DNA from: Dyadobacter sp. CY343
Lineage (GTDB): Bacteria > Bacteroidota > Bacteroidia > Cytophagales > Spirosomataceae
DNA: 64,000 nt
Direction of reading: 5' to 3'
NCBI RefSeq assembly: GCF_021390335.1
Contig: NZ_JAJUXK010000001.1
Location: 1,116,001 to 1,180,000 of the forward strand
The notes beneath the pieces were generated by a model that saw only the letters and a program-made list of their open reading frames with translations, did not search any database and had not been told where the DNA came from. Made by a program: the position numbers and the translations under genes. This document shows, in pieces, positions 7,820 to 17,997 of this stretch. Numbering within the stretch: the first letter of the stretch is position 1; each line of letters begins with the position of its first letter.

Positions 7820-10800
7820 ATGGTACAATCATTACGTCTCCGAGCAGCTCTACTCATTTTGTCTTTGCTGATACAGCACACTAGCATGTCGCAAAGTATC
7901 GCCTATGTCAGCCAGTCTGGAAGCGAGAAGCGACCTGAAAGTCAGTCGAATATCAATGCGATGTTGAAAGATGTGCTTGTGGATCTGGGCCGGAAATACA
8001 AGGTCAGTATCGTGTTCGAAGAGTCGACCGTCCAGGGGATTTTCGTGGCTCCTGTTACAACAACGGGCAGCAAGCTTGAATATCAGCTTGAAACGATATT
8101 AAGACCTTACGGGCTGGTCTATCGTAAGGCGAGCAAGGGAACGTACGTCATTATGAAAAAACAAGCCGGGAAGTCAACGCAAGTTGGTTTGGTTCAATCT
8201 CTTGATATTCCGTTAATGGACAATGCGACAGCGAGCACCGCACCTGGGGCTGCAAAAACAGAAACGCAGGTGGCCGACGGAAAGATCACCGGCAAGGTTT
8301 CCGACGAAAAGGGAATCGGGCTGCCTGGGGTAAGTGTGGTAATTAAAGGAACAACCAGGGGAACGACGACCGATACTGAGGGGAATTTCAGTATTGAGTA
8401 CAAAGATGATAACAAAACGCTTGTTTTTTCTTTCGTCGGGTACGCTACTCAAGAAGTGACGGCGGGCAGTTCAGATACCATTAATATCAAGCTGACGAAC
8501 GATGATAATCCGCTGAATGAGATTGTAGTTGTGGGTTATTCTACCATGAAGAAAGAGTCACTCACGGGTGCGGTCGCAGCGATTAAAGGGAAAGATCTTA
8601 TCAAACGTACCACTTCCAACATACAACAATCTTTGCAGGGACAAATTCCGGGACTAACGGTACTGGACCAGGGCGCGGGACCCGGTAAATCCAATATGGT
8701 GCTGCGAATCAGGGGTATTACTACGCTCGGAGCCAACGAACCGCTGGTGATCGTCGACGGGATAGAGCAGAGGCTGAGCGATATCAACCCGCTCGATATT
8801 GAATCGGTTTCGGTATTGAAAGATGCGTCTTCTACCGCTATTTACGGTTCCCGCGCTGCGAATGGCGTTATTTTGCTTACGACCAAAAGAGCCGCTTCTG
8901 GGAAAATTTCCGTTTCCTATAACGGATACTACGCTTTGCAAAAATCAAATAACAACCCTGTGCACATGGGCCTGGAAGATTATCTCAGGCTGCAACAAAC
9001 CGCCTGGACCAACTCCACCGGAGCACCCGGTATTTTTACAGATTCATATATCAATGAGTATCTGACAGCTACCGACCGCCTGAAATATCCGCTGCCCAAT
9101 GTCTGGTACGACGAAGTGCTGCGGACTGCACCGCAAATGAACCATTCGCTGTCGGTGAGCGGAGGCAGTGAAAATATCAAGGCGCTCCTGAGTGTGCGTT
9201 ACCAGAACCAACAGGGCATTTTGATAGCCAATTCGGATTCGAAAATCAGTGAAGTAAGGCTCAATACCGATTATAAGCTCTCTTCGCGCCTGAAATTCAG
9301 TACAGATGTGAATTACAGATCTAATTATATACTCTCGCCCATTAACGAGAATGATGTTTTTAACAAAATGCTGCAAACCTCACAATGGACCGTTCCGCGT
9401 TATCCCGATGGGACTTACGGGATCAGTTCAGACGGTTACAATCCCTTATTATCTGTTGAAAAGGCAGGAACGGCGAAGATGGTCGACGAATATGTGCTGG
9501 GTAATTTTAAAGGCGAGTTGCAGATCTTGAAGGGGCTGACATTCACGTCGCAGATCGGGGCGAGGATCAACCTGATCTCTGAAAAAAACTACTCCAATAA
9601 ATACGAAGTACGCGACTACTACAATCCTTCCATTATCAGAAAAAATGTGCCGATAAACAATTTGACAGAGGCAAGGAATGATGTGCGGGAGTATACATTC
9701 AACAATCTGCTGAACTATTCGACTACCATCGGCCAGCACGCCATTCAGGCGCTTGCAGGTTACTCGCAGATAGCAAACCGGGGACGTACACTGAGTGCTT
9801 TTCGTCAGGGATTTTATAGCAATGATGTGCAGTCAATAGGCTCGGGTACGAATGACGCTACCAAGAACAATGGTGGGGTGGAGTACGCCTGGGGCCTGAG
9901 ATCTTATTTCGGTAGGGTTAATTACACTTTTAAAGACAAATATTTATTCGAAGCCAATGGCCGGTATGACGGATCTTCCCGGTTTCTGGAAAATAACAGA
10001 TATAGTTTTTTTCCTTCTGTTTCAGCCGGCTGGCGGATTTCGGAAGAAAAGTTCTGGGGCGGTCTCAGCAATTATGTAAGCGAATTGAAGTTGAGGGGTT
10101 CGTGGGGAAAAACAGGAAATCAGGCCGTGGATCTGTATAGCGGTTTAGCGACATTGAGCTCGGGTGTTTACTCATTTTCGGGCTTACCTGCGCAGACTTT
10201 CCAGCAGACGAGGATTGCCAACGAAAATTTGACATGGGAAACTACCACGCAATCCAATGTGGGACTGGATGCCAGTTTCCTGAATAACCGGTTTACGTTA
10301 AGTATGGACTATTATGCCAAAACCACCGATGGGATTCTGCTGACCCTGCCTGTGCCGGGTACGCTGGGCCTGCTTCCTGCGCCGCAAAATGCCGGGCAGG
10401 TCAATAACAAAGGCTGGGAATTCGCTGTGACGACCAGAAACAAGTTTGGTGACTTTGGTATTGATGCCAATTTTAATTTTAACATAAATAATAACAGTGT
10501 CGGAAACCTGGCTGGTACCGGGCCGTACATCACAGGCGGCAACGAAACCCGCTACATTACCTCGGAAGGTTATGCGATCAATTCTTTCTGGGGATACAAA
10601 ACCGACGGGCTGTTCCAAACTGAGGAAGAAATCCTGAACTATCCGACCATGAGAACCGGGATCATGCCCGGGGACGTCAAATTTGTTGACCTGAATAATG
10701 ACGGCAAAATCACTCCCTCGGATATGACCTACCTGGGGCAGAGCTTTCCGAAATATACATTCGGCTCCAATCTCAACTTCTCTTACAAAGCATTTTCACT

Positions 10801-11227
10801 CAATACGTTGTGGCAGGGTTCTGCCGGTTCCAAGACACGCGTTGGTGGGGCGATCATCGAAATGGGCATTTGGGGCGGGTTTACGCATGAACTGATAGCA
10901 GGGAACTACTGGACTCCTGAAAACAGGAACGCCCGCTTTTCCCGGCCGCTCAAATACGACCTCAGGAATTTTGTAATGTCCGACAGGGACCTGATGAATG
11001 GTTCTTATCTGCGCCTCAAAAACATTCAGCTCATGTATCAGTTACCAACTGACCTGATCCGCAAAGTTGGAATCAAAATGGCGAGTGTGTACATCGCAAC
11101 TACCAACCTGCTCACCTTTTCCGAGCTGAACGAGTGGAATGTAGATCCGGAAACAGCCCCGGGCGGCCGTACAGAACGCTATCCGCAAACCGCCGTATCC
11201 ACTTTGGGAGTCAATATTCAGTTTTAA
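7820..11227 (+). CDS. SusC/RagA TonB-dependent outer-membrane receptor with STN domain
   Basis: Outer-membrane importer of a glycan or other nutrient, 1135 residues. In order: signal peptide (about 1-25), STN signalling domain (about 45-113), carboxypeptidase-D-like regulatory domain (about 154-230, GKVSDEKGIGLPGVSVVIKG), plug with the SusC-type motif EIVVVGYSTMKKESLTGAV and the RGITTLGANEPLVIVDG block, then a 22-strand barrel ending in an aromatic residue (LGVNIQF). The STN domain agrees with the sigma/FecR pair just upstream. SusD follows by 28 bases. Substrate is unknown; the downstream oxidoreductase fusion is the only clue. Confidence 0.95.
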   Translation: MVQSLRLRAALLILSLLIQHTSMSQSIAYVSQSGSEKRPESQSNINAMLKDVLVDLGRKYKVSIVFEESTVQGIFVAPVTTTGSKLEYQLETILRPYGLVYRKASKGTYVIMKKQAGKSTQVGLVQSLDIPLMDNATASTAPGAAKTETQVADGKITGKVSDEKGIGLPGVSVVIKGTTRGTTTDTEGNFSIEYKDDNKTLVFSFVGYATQEVTAGSSDTINIKLTNDDNPLNEIVVVGYSTMKKESLTGAVAAIKGKDLIKRTTSNIQQSLQGQIPGLTVLDQGAGPGKSNMVLRIRGITTLGANEPLVIVDGIEQRLSDINPLDIESVSVLKDASSTAIYGSRAANGVILLTTKRAASGKISVSYNGYYALQKSNNNPVHMGLEDYLRLQQTAWTNSTGAPGIFTDSYINEYLTATDRLKYPLPNVWYDEVLRTAPQMNHSLSVSGGSENIKALLSVRYQNQQGILIANSDSKISEVRLNTDYKLSSRLKFSTDVNYRSNYILSPINENDVFNKMLQTSQWTVPRYPDGTYGISSDGYNPLLSVEKAGTAKMVDEYVLGNFKGELQILKGLTFTSQIGARINLISEKNYSNKYEVRDYYNPSIIRKNVPINNLTEARNDVREYTFNNLLNYSTTIGQHAIQALAGYSQIANRGRTLSAFRQGFYSNDVQSIGSGTNDATKNNGGVEYAWGLRSYFGRVNYTFKDKYLFEANGRYDGSSRFLENNRYSFFPSVSAGWRISEEKFWGGLSNYVSELKLRGSWGKTGNQAVDLYSGLATLSSGVYSFSGLPAQTFQQTRIANENLTWETTTQSNVGLDASFLNNRFTLSMDYYAKTTDGILLTLPVPGTLGLLPAPQNAGQVNNKGWEFAVTTRNKFGDFGIDANFNFNINNNSVGNLAGTGPYITGGNETRYITSEGYAINSFWGYKTDGLFQTEEEILNYPTMRTGIMPGDVKFVDLNNDGKITPSDMTYLGQSFPKYTFGSNLNFSYKAFSLNTLWQGSAGSKTRVGGAIIEMGIWGGFTHELIAGNYWTPENRNARFSRPLKYDLRNFVMSDRDLMNGSYLRLKNIQLMYQLPTDLIRKVGIKMASVYIATTNLLTFSELNEWNVDPETAPGGRTERYPQTAVSTLGVNIQF

Positions 11228-11255
11228 AAATTGCACCTGCTTAAAATAGAATCCG

Positions 11256-12836
11256 ATGAAAAATTATAAAGTCATAGCATTAATTTTTGCTGGTGCAGCG
11301 CTCTTGCCGGGCTGTAATCCCGATCTGCTGAACACCATTCCCAACGACCGTGTTTCGTCTGAAATATATTGGAAAACTGAAAATGACGCAGTGCTGGCTT
11401 CCAATGCAGTGTACACTTACCTTGAAACCGCCGCGAACTTCACCAATTGGGACGCTATGTCGGACATCGGGCACGTAACGCTTGGCTGGCGGGAGGAGTC
11501 GCTGATAGAAAAAGGGAGTTACGACGCGACGTATGGCAAGATCCTGAACGAATGGAATGATGCGTACAAAGGTATCCAGGCGGCCAATGCATTTCTGAGC
11601 AATGTGGACAAGATTCCGGTGACCGACCAGGCCAGGATAGACCGGTTGAAAGGGGAGGTGAGAACGCTCCGGGCCTACTTTTATTCAAAACTGGCGATAC
11701 TTTATGGCGATGTTCCGCTTGTGACGTCAATCATTACCGTGGAGGAAAGCCGGGAACTTACCCGAACACCGGTGGCACAGGTCTGGGATTTTATTTCCAA
11801 AGAATACACCGAATCCGCCACCTTGCTGCCTGTGAGCCAGGCCGACAAAGGCCGCGTAACGAAAGGAGCTGCGTTGGCGCTGAATGCACGTGCTTTGCTC
11901 TATGCCGGCAGATTCAAGGAAGCCGCCGTGGCGGCGAAGCAAGTGATGGATCTCAACGCTTATAGTCTTTACCCTTCGTATGAGAATCTTTTCACCTATG
12001 CTGCGGAAAATAACTCAGAAGTCATCTTTGATAAACAGTCGATTAAGGACATTCAATCCAATAATATTTTCAGCCTCACCACACCCAATAGCGTTTTTCC
12101 GCAGGTGAACAGTTTTGTGCCCACCAAGCTGGCTGTGGATGCATACCAAATGAGTAATGGAAAGGCGATAACCGATCCTTCAAGCGGCTTTGACCCCAAG
12201 AAACCCTACGACAAAAGGGACCCGCGCCTGAAATATTCCATTTATGTACTGGGGTCTGAGCTGCCTAATGGAAAAATCTACGATTCAAGGCCCGAAAGCG
12301 GAACCGGCGATGCGATCGGAAATTCTGAAAATTCGACGAGTACGGGCTTTAATACCCGGAAATACCTCAACAAAGAAGATATTGCGCAGCCCAATAATGG
12401 TGGTATCAATCTTATTCTAATGCGCTATGCAGAGGTTTTGCTGATTTACGCAGAAGCCAAGATCGAAGCAAATGAGCTGGATCAAAGTGTATTGGATGCG
12501 ATCAATAAAGTACGTAGCCGCCCGGATGTGAACATGCCGCCTGTTGCCAAATTAGGATCGCAGGATGAGATGCGTAAAATGGTGCGAAACGAGCGCCAGG
12601 TCGAACTGGCATTTGAAGGACTGCGCTATTTTGATATCCGCAGATGGCGGATCGCAGAACAGGTAGTCCCAGGGATTCTTTACGGTATGACCTATACCAA
12701 TGCTGCCGGCGAGCTGAAAACGATCTCCATTCCGGCATTTGTCAAGATATTCAATAAGGAACGCGATTACCTGTGGCCGATACCACAGCGCGAGAAGGAG
12801 CTGAATCCTAATTTGACCCAAAACCCAAATTGGTAA
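11256..12836 (+). CDS. SusD/RagB outer-membrane lipoprotein
   Basis: Surface lipoprotein lid of the SusC importer, 526 residues. The signal ends in LPGC (Cys20). The helical TPR-like core is visible in LKGEVRTLRAYFYSKLAILYGDVPLV, and the C-terminal SusD/RagB block in LILMRYAEVLLIYAEAKIEA, VRNERQVELAFEGLRYFDIRRW. It directly follows its SusC and precedes the large dehydrogenase fusion by about 40 bases, probably as one transcript. Confidence 0.95.
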   Translation: MKNYKVIALIFAGAALLPGCNPDLLNTIPNDRVSSEIYWKTENDAVLASNAVYTYLETAANFTNWDAMSDIGHVTLGWREESLIEKGSYDATYGKILNEWNDAYKGIQAANAFLSNVDKIPVTDQARIDRLKGEVRTLRAYFYSKLAILYGDVPLVTSIITVEESRELTRTPVAQVWDFISKEYTESATLLPVSQADKGRVTKGAALALNARALLYAGRFKEAAVAAKQVMDLNAYSLYPSYENLFTYAAENNSEVIFDKQSIKDIQSNNIFSLTTPNSVFPQVNSFVPTKLAVDAYQMSNGKAITDPSSGFDPKKPYDKRDPRLKYSIYVLGSELPNGKIYDSRPESGTGDAIGNSENSTSTGFNTRKYLNKEDIAQPNNGGINLILMRYAEVLLIYAEAKIEANELDQSVLDAINKVRSRPDVNMPPVAKLGSQDEMRKMVRNERQVELAFEGLRYFDIRRWRIAEQVVPGILYGMTYTNAAGELKTISIPAFVKIFNKERDYLWPIPQREKELNPNLTQNPNW

Positions 12837-12877
12837 GCTTGTAATCCTTTATCTATTTCCACATTCCCACTTATATA

Positions 12878-15800
12878 ATGATGTCTAAATCCCTGCCATT
12901 TTTAGCGCTTTTCCTGCTATTGAACCTTGGTCTCATATTCCGGGATACGAAGGAAACGGTTGTTACTATTCCAAATGCAGAAGTGCAGCTTCACATTGTC
13001 CAGGATACTACCGTCGGAACGATCAGTATTTTTCGCGGAAAAGAATCCAAACCAATCCTGGTACAAAATGCCCGGCCTAATTTCCGTCCCTATCTTCATC
13101 CCATTGTCGCACCGGACGGAAAAGGGGTGCTCACAGAATACAGCCCAGGACACCACAAGCATCAGACCGGAATTTACTGGGGTTATACGCGTGTGAACGG
13201 AAGGGATTATTTTCACCATCCGGACGGAGATTACTGGAAAAGAGTTTCGGCCACAGTTTCGGAAAGTAAAGGTGATGTGGTTAAATGGCAGACGGTGTAC
13301 AATCTCCTGGACTCGGCAGGAGTTGCGGTTTTGACCGAAACACAAAACTGGTCAATGCGCCAGAAGGACGGTAAGTACCTGCTCGACCTGGAATGGAATG
13401 GAGAGGCACAGACCGACGTGACCATTGGCAAATATGATTACGGCGGGCTCTTCGTGCGGATGCCCTGGAAAAAAGGAATAAAAGGGGAAGTGATAAACGC
13501 CGCCCGCCAGCGCAATGAAAGAGCCGAAGGGCAGGCAGCTATGTGGGTGGATATTGCTATGCAGGTGGAAGGACGCGACAACCTGGCGCATATCGCCATT
13601 TTCGACCATCCCGAAAATAAAGGCTATCCGCAAACCTGGCGGGTTGACGGCCAGTTGGGTGCCGGGCCAGCGCGCGCCAGAAAGGCCGACTGGCATATTA
13701 AGAAAGGAGATACGGAGATCATCAAACACGAGCTAGTTGTTTATACCGGCGAGCTGAATGATGTAGAACTGAATAAAACATTCGGAGAATTTATTGGTAA
13801 TAACGGCACCTACAACACAGCAGCACTTTGGGCAATCGCACAAAAAGAGGGGAGAGAGGCTAAATTTCTGAGTGCCCAGGAAGCTGTTGCGGCAATGACG
13901 ATCAAAGAGGGTTACAAAGTGAATGCGTGGGCTTCTGAGCCGATGATGACGCAGCCGATGGCATTTTGCTGGGACGATCGCGGCCGGATGTGGATTGCCG
14001 AAAACCGGGATTATGAGTCGAGGGGAAAAGGGTTCTCCAATGCAGGCGACAGCCGGATACTCATTCTGGAAGATACCGACCATGATGGCGTAGCGGATAG
14101 CCGTAAAGTTTTCATGGAAGGCATTGCATTTCCCTCCGCTATTGCCGTGGGCTTCGACGGCGTGTTCATAGGGGCTCCGCCGAACCTGCTTTTTGTTCCT
14201 GATAAAAACAAGGACGATAAAGCCGATGTGGAGGATATCGAAGTGCGGCTTACAGGCTGGGGCATCCGCGACCGGCACGAAACGATCAACAGTTTTCACT
14301 GGGGGCCTGATGGCTGGCTGTATGGTTTGCAGGGTTTTGCCACGCCGTCTAAGGTAGGTAAACCTGTGGGGAAGGGAAAGCTTTACAAGCACAAAGACCC
14401 GTTTCCGGAGGAGATCCTGAAAGATGGGGTAGATATCAACGGCGGAGTGTGGCGCTATCATCCTACGAAGGATAAGTTTGAGGTGGTAGCACACGGATTC
14501 AGTAACCCCTGGGGTATTGATTATGATGCAAAAGGACAACTTTTTATGACAGCCTGCGTCATACCCCACCTCTGGCACGTGGTCCCGGGCGGCATTTACC
14601 ACCGTCAGGGCGGGCAGCATTTCAATCCCTATGTATATAACGATATTAAAACGATAGCCGAACACAGCCACCGCTCTGCACACGGGGGAGCAAGAGTGTA
14701 TCTTTCAGATGCATTCCCTCAAACGGAAAGAGGAAAGATTTTCATGGCCAATATTCATGAACACGGGATCTTATCAGACATTTTAGAAAGTAAAGGTTCC
14801 GGTTTTGTAGGGAAACATGGAGATGATTTCATGATGGCCAACAATGCACAATGGGTAGGGTTTAGTATGGAAATAGGGCCGGAAGGCGGAATGTATGTAC
14901 TGGACTGGCACGACGCCGACATTTGTGGATCAGACGTATTGAACTCCGAAACCGGAAGGATATTCAGGATTATGCCCAAAACGTCGCAGGCTGAAAACTG
15001 GGAGGGGCGTTATAGTGACCTTGATAAGTTTAGTGATACGCAACTGGCAGATCTGCAAACAAGCAAAAGTGAGTGGCACGCACGCAGGGCCCGCCTTATT
15101 TTGCAGAACAGAGCCGGAAAAAGGAAAATTGCAGAAGAGTCGCTTAACCGGTTGTCTGATATTTACGCATCCAATCTGAATGCCGACTACCGGCTCCGCG
15201 CCATGTGGGCATTGCAGGTTTCCAACGCGCTTCCGGAAAAAGCACTTTTATCCGCACTTTCTGACAAGGATGAGTACATCCGTGCATGGGCGATTCAGTT
15301 TTTATGTGAAAACGAAACAGCCTCATCCATCGCGATTGCCCAATTTGTAAAGATGGCCAAAGAGGATCCGTCTGCTCCTGTAAGGTTATATCTGGCTTCC
15401 GCTATGCAGCGCATTAAACCCGAATCACGCTGGAAAATCGCTGAGATGTTGGTTGGTCACGCACAGGATATGAATGATCACAACCTGCCGAAAATGATCT
15501 GGTACGGATTGGAGCCGCTGGTGAAAGCTGATCCTGCGAAGGCGCTTGCGTTATCAGAGAAAAGCAAAATACCGATGGTAACCAACTTCATTGCCCGCCG
15601 CATCATGGATGCCGACGCAGCAGAAATACTATTAACTGCTATTGGCAAAGCCTCAGCCAATCAGGTCGACTTGCTGAAAGGTATGCAGGATGGTCTCGAA
15701 GGCCGCACCGACGTGAAAACGCCGGCCAACTGGAAATCCGTTTACGCAAAGTTGAAACAAGGTCCGGGTAACGTGGCTGCATTGGCCACTGAGCTCGCCC

Positions 15801-16693
15801 AGCATTTTGGTGATACGGAAGCGGCGAAAACATATTTGGTAACACTGAAAAATACAGGCGCGCCTGCGGCGCAAAGACAAAAAGCGCTCCAATATCTCGC
15901 TTCGAGGCAGCGGCCTGAACTCGTTAAAGAGTTGCCCGCATTGCTGGCCACGCCCGCTTTGCGCTTCGATGCCATCCGGTCGATCGCTAATTATGACCAG
16001 GAACCTTTAGGGAAATTATTGCTTGAAAAATATCCCGGCTTCGACCAGCGGGAAAAAGCCGAAGCCATTCAAACCCTGTCGTCACGGCCGAAATACGGCT
16101 GGTTACTTACCCAGGCGATCGCTAAGAAGACAATTGCGAAAAATGAAGTGCCGACCTATGTTGCACGTCAGCTGCGCAGGGTAGTAGGAAGCGGTTTTGT
16201 AGAAGTGTGGGGACCTATTGATCACGTGGCATTCGATGAAAAGGCTTACAGCAAATATCGGAAGCTGCTTACCGATCAGGCTGTATCAGCGGCTAGTCCG
16301 GTCAGGGGAAAGCAGATATTCATTAATACCTGTGGGCCGTGTCATAAAATGTTTGGCGAAGGGGGCATTATCGGCCCTGATCTGACCGGCTCAAACCGGG
16401 GGAACGTGGACTATTTGCTGGGCAACATTCTGGATCCAAGCGGAGAAATCCAGGACGACTATAAAATGGTAGTGGTGACCACCCGGGACGGAAGAACCTA
16501 CGTTGGCAATATTGCCAAGGAAACAGAGCGTCAGCTTACCCTACGCATTGTGGGACAGGATGCAGTGATCGTCAATAAGTCAGACATTCAGACGAGAGAA
16601 ACAACTCCAACATCCATGATGCCTTCGGGCCTTTTGGAAGCCCTATCCGATAAAGAAATTACAGAGTTGGTGGCGTTTTTGCGGACAAAATAA
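12878..16693 (+). CDS. Large secreted fusion: DUF6807 (PmoA-like) + PVC-type heme-binding dehydrogenase + HEAT repeats + cytochrome c
   Basis: A 1271-residue exported protein. After an N-terminal hydrophobic signal comes a DUF6807/PmoA-like domain (about 30-310; HHKHQTGIYWGYTRVNGRD). Then comes a membrane-bound-dehydrogenase beta-propeller of the type found in Planctomycetes (about 335-720; WDDRGRMWIAENRDY, DGVDINGGVWRYHP, EHSHRSAHGGARVYLSDAFP). HEAT-like helical repeats (about 740-1110) follow. The C-terminal cytochrome c domain has the heme site CGPCH at residues 1152-1156 and a likely distal methionine in MMPSGLLE. The propeller plus heme suggests oxidation of a sugar or polyol in the periplasm with electrons passed to a cytochrome. 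Its place behind SusCD suggests it acts on the imported compound. Both modules are known separately; the order in one chain is notable. Confidence 0.88.
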   Translation: MMSKSLPFLALFLLLNLGLIFRDTKETVVTIPNAEVQLHIVQDTTVGTISIFRGKESKPILVQNARPNFRPYLHPIVAPDGKGVLTEYSPGHHKHQTGIYWGYTRVNGRDYFHHPDGDYWKRVSATVSESKGDVVKWQTVYNLLDSAGVAVLTETQNWSMRQKDGKYLLDLEWNGEAQTDVTIGKYDYGGLFVRMPWKKGIKGEVINAARQRNERAEGQAAMWVDIAMQVEGRDNLAHIAIFDHPENKGYPQTWRVDGQLGAGPARARKADWHIKKGDTEIIKHELVVYTGELNDVELNKTFGEFIGNNGTYNTAALWAIAQKEGREAKFLSAQEAVAAMTIKEGYKVNAWASEPMMTQPMAFCWDDRGRMWIAENRDYESRGKGFSNAGDSRILILEDTDHDGVADSRKVFMEGIAFPSAIAVGFDGVFIGAPPNLLFVPDKNKDDKADVEDIEVRLTGWGIRDRHETINSFHWGPDGWLYGLQGFATPSKVGKPVGKGKLYKHKDPFPEEILKDGVDINGGVWRYHPTKDKFEVVAHGFSNPWGIDYDAKGQLFMTACVIPHLWHVVPGGIYHRQGGQHFNPYVYNDIKTIAEHSHRSAHGGARVYLSDAFPQTERGKIFMANIHEHGILSDILESKGSGFVGKHGDDFMMANNAQWVGFSMEIGPEGGMYVLDWHDADICGSDVLNSETGRIFRIMPKTSQAENWEGRYSDLDKFSDTQLADLQTSKSEWHARRARLILQNRAGKRKIAEESLNRLSDIYASNLNADYRLRAMWALQVSNALPEKALLSALSDKDEYIRAWAIQFLCENETASSIAIAQFVKMAKEDPSAPVRLYLASAMQRIKPESRWKIAEMLVGHAQDMNDHNLPKMIWYGLEPLVKADPAKALALSEKSKIPMVTNFIARRIMDADAAEILLTAIGKASANQVDLLKGMQDGLEGRTDVKTPANWKSVYAKLKQGPGNVAALATELAQHFGDTEAAKTYLVTLKNTGAPAAQRQKALQYLASRQRPELVKELPALLATPALRFDAIRSIANYDQEPLGKLLLEKYPGFDQREKAEAIQTLSSRPKYGWLLTQAIAKKTIAKNEVPTYVARQLRRVVGSGFVEVWGPIDHVAFDEKAYSKYRKLLTDQAVSAASPVRGKQIFINTCGPCHKMFGEGGIIGPDLTGSNRGNVDYLLGNILDPSGEIQDDYKMVVVTTRDGRTYVGNIAKETERQLTLRIVGQDAVIVNKSDIQTRETTPTSMMPSGLLEALSDKEITELVAFLRTK

Positions 16694-16725
16694 CAGGATG
16701 AAATTCCGGCCAAAAAAGAGAGTGC

Positions 16726-17115
16726 CTTATGTTGTTCATACCGCACAATATTAGCCTGGACTAACAGATATGGTTGTGGAGTAGCGCATGCGGGCCTTGT
16801 GTGTAGCATTTGGAAGGGGACTATGCGCTCTTACATTACAAAGGTAAGCCAAGGCAGTTGGCAAAAGGTGGTGAAGATCGAAGGTTTATCTGAAACAAAC
16901 AGTCATCCGGTCTGAATGGCATGGTAGAAAATCGATGTACCGCAATCCCGTTACTGTATTCGGGGCAATCATGTCGGCTGCTGTACTGCTGTGCGTAAGG
17001 CCCCACCTGACCGAACAGGATATTCATGATGCAATAGTTGGAAACATCTTCCGCTGTGGTACTTAACTTGCGGATTCGCTAGACAATCGACGCTGCCGCT
17101 TTGTCTGCCCACTAA
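16726..17115 (+). pseudogene. Decayed 2Fe-2S subunit of a xanthine dehydrogenase/isoquinoline oxidoreductase-type enzyme
   Basis: Not an open frame, but pieced together across stops and frameshifts it gives RYGCGVA, MRSYITKVSQGSWQKVVKIE, GLSETNSHPV, a stop, DVPQSRYC, then in another frame IMSAAVLL, DIHDAIVGNIFRCGT, a stop, and LRIR, a stop, TIDAAALSAH. This follows the small iron-sulfur subunit of molybdenum hydroxylases from the first cluster (KYGCG...) to the C-terminus (CRCGTYLRIRQAI). Several cluster cysteines are replaced. About 25 N-terminal residues and the partner large subunit are gone. From 17116 to 17215 I recognise nothing. Confidence 0.72.
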
Positions 17116-17215
17116 TTAGAAATGCCATACGACCACAGATATCACTTGGTCGCAGGCCGTAAAGGCAACTACCGAATAGACAAATTGCTTGTCGAATTAA
17201 GCTCAACCCCGTAAT

Positions 17216-17592
17216 GAGTGCTGATTTTCAGTTATACGGGGGTGAGCAGCAGGGGCAGCCAAAATCACTGTCCGAAGGCTGGCTTCACTGGTCCAATTGC
17301 CCGGGTCGCCATATTGCGCCCGGTTACATCAACGGCCATATTCATAATCGCAAACACGTTTCCGGCACTGTCCAGAAGTGGCTTGTAAGTAAAGTCAAAG
17401 TAGTAGGTATCCAGCTTTCCGCTTGATGAAAGTTTGGCCGGCGTGCTATAAAAAATTGCCTTGTAATTCCCGCCTGGTAGGTGTCATTGAGGATGTCCAG
17501 AAAGGGCTGCCCTTCCAGTTCCGGGACTGCGCTGGCCAGCGTTTTGCCAATAACTGAGCGGTCCTTTCCCCAGTAGCCCAGCATGGTTTACC
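17216..17592 (-). pseudogene. Relic of PAS domains from a sensor histidine kinase
   Basis: On the minus strand the pieces MLGYWGKDRSVIGKTLASAV, PELEGQPFLDILNDTYQAG, then after a shift NYKAIFYSTPAKL, YYFDFTYKPLLDSAGNVFAI, MNMAVDVTGRN, and after another shift SEASLRTVILAAPAA are seen. They form one PAS domain and the start of a next one, as in multi-PAS kinases of Cytophagales. There are two frameshifts (near 17460 and 17295) and no kinase core. It is fused head-on to the response-regulator relic. Confidence 0.7.
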
Positions 17593-17925
17593 ATCAATTC
17601 TGGGCTTTATATAATAGTCTAGCGCACCTAATTTTCTAGCAAAGTCAATCACATCTGGATTTCCAGATGTCGAAAGCATAACTATTGGTAAGGAAGCTAA
17701 GCGAGGAATGATTCGCAGATTCGATAGAGTTTCCAAGCCGTTCATCTTAGGCATGTTCATGTCTAAGATGATAAGACATCTATCTAGTACTGTTTGCGAC
17801 TGCAGAACCGTGAGAAGTTCCTGCCCATTCTCCGATTCCATGATTTCAATGCTTGGATCTATGGCTTTGATTGCCTCTATCATTGTGGTACATGAAATCA
17901 AATTACTCTCTACTTCAACTATAGG
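17590..17925 (-). pseudogene. Response-regulator receiver domain relic, 3' truncated
   Basis: The minus-strand frame gives IVEVESNLISCTTMIEAIKA, then LIILDMNMPKMNGLETL with the phospho-acceptor aspartate, VMLSTSGNPDVIDFARKLGA and LDYYIKP with the conserved lysine. It then runs straight into out-of-frame PAS sequence. The start region lacks a clear ATG and the paired acidic residues usual after the first strand. Just upstream, another minus-strand stub reads FPTEAVERIVDELSKY and stops (17930-17980), probably the end of a former neighbour. Confidence 0.65.
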
Positions 17926-17997
17926 GGTTAATACTTGGACAGCTCGTCAACAATCCTCTCTACCGCTTCCGTAGGAAATTGTTACTCTTCAAATTTT

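Noticed and set aside
13733..14683. A 316-codon open frame on the minus strand inside the large dehydrogenase fusion
   Set aside because: It lies wholly opposite a well-supported gene, has no domain I can see, and its composition is that of an antisense frame.
17116..17215. A short frame starting MPYDHRYHLVAGRK
   Set aside because: It has 29 codons and I could not link it to the former large subunit or any family.
17214..17426. A plus-strand frame of 70 codons
   Set aside because: It is the antisense of the PAS relic on the other strand, which shows clear domain motifs.
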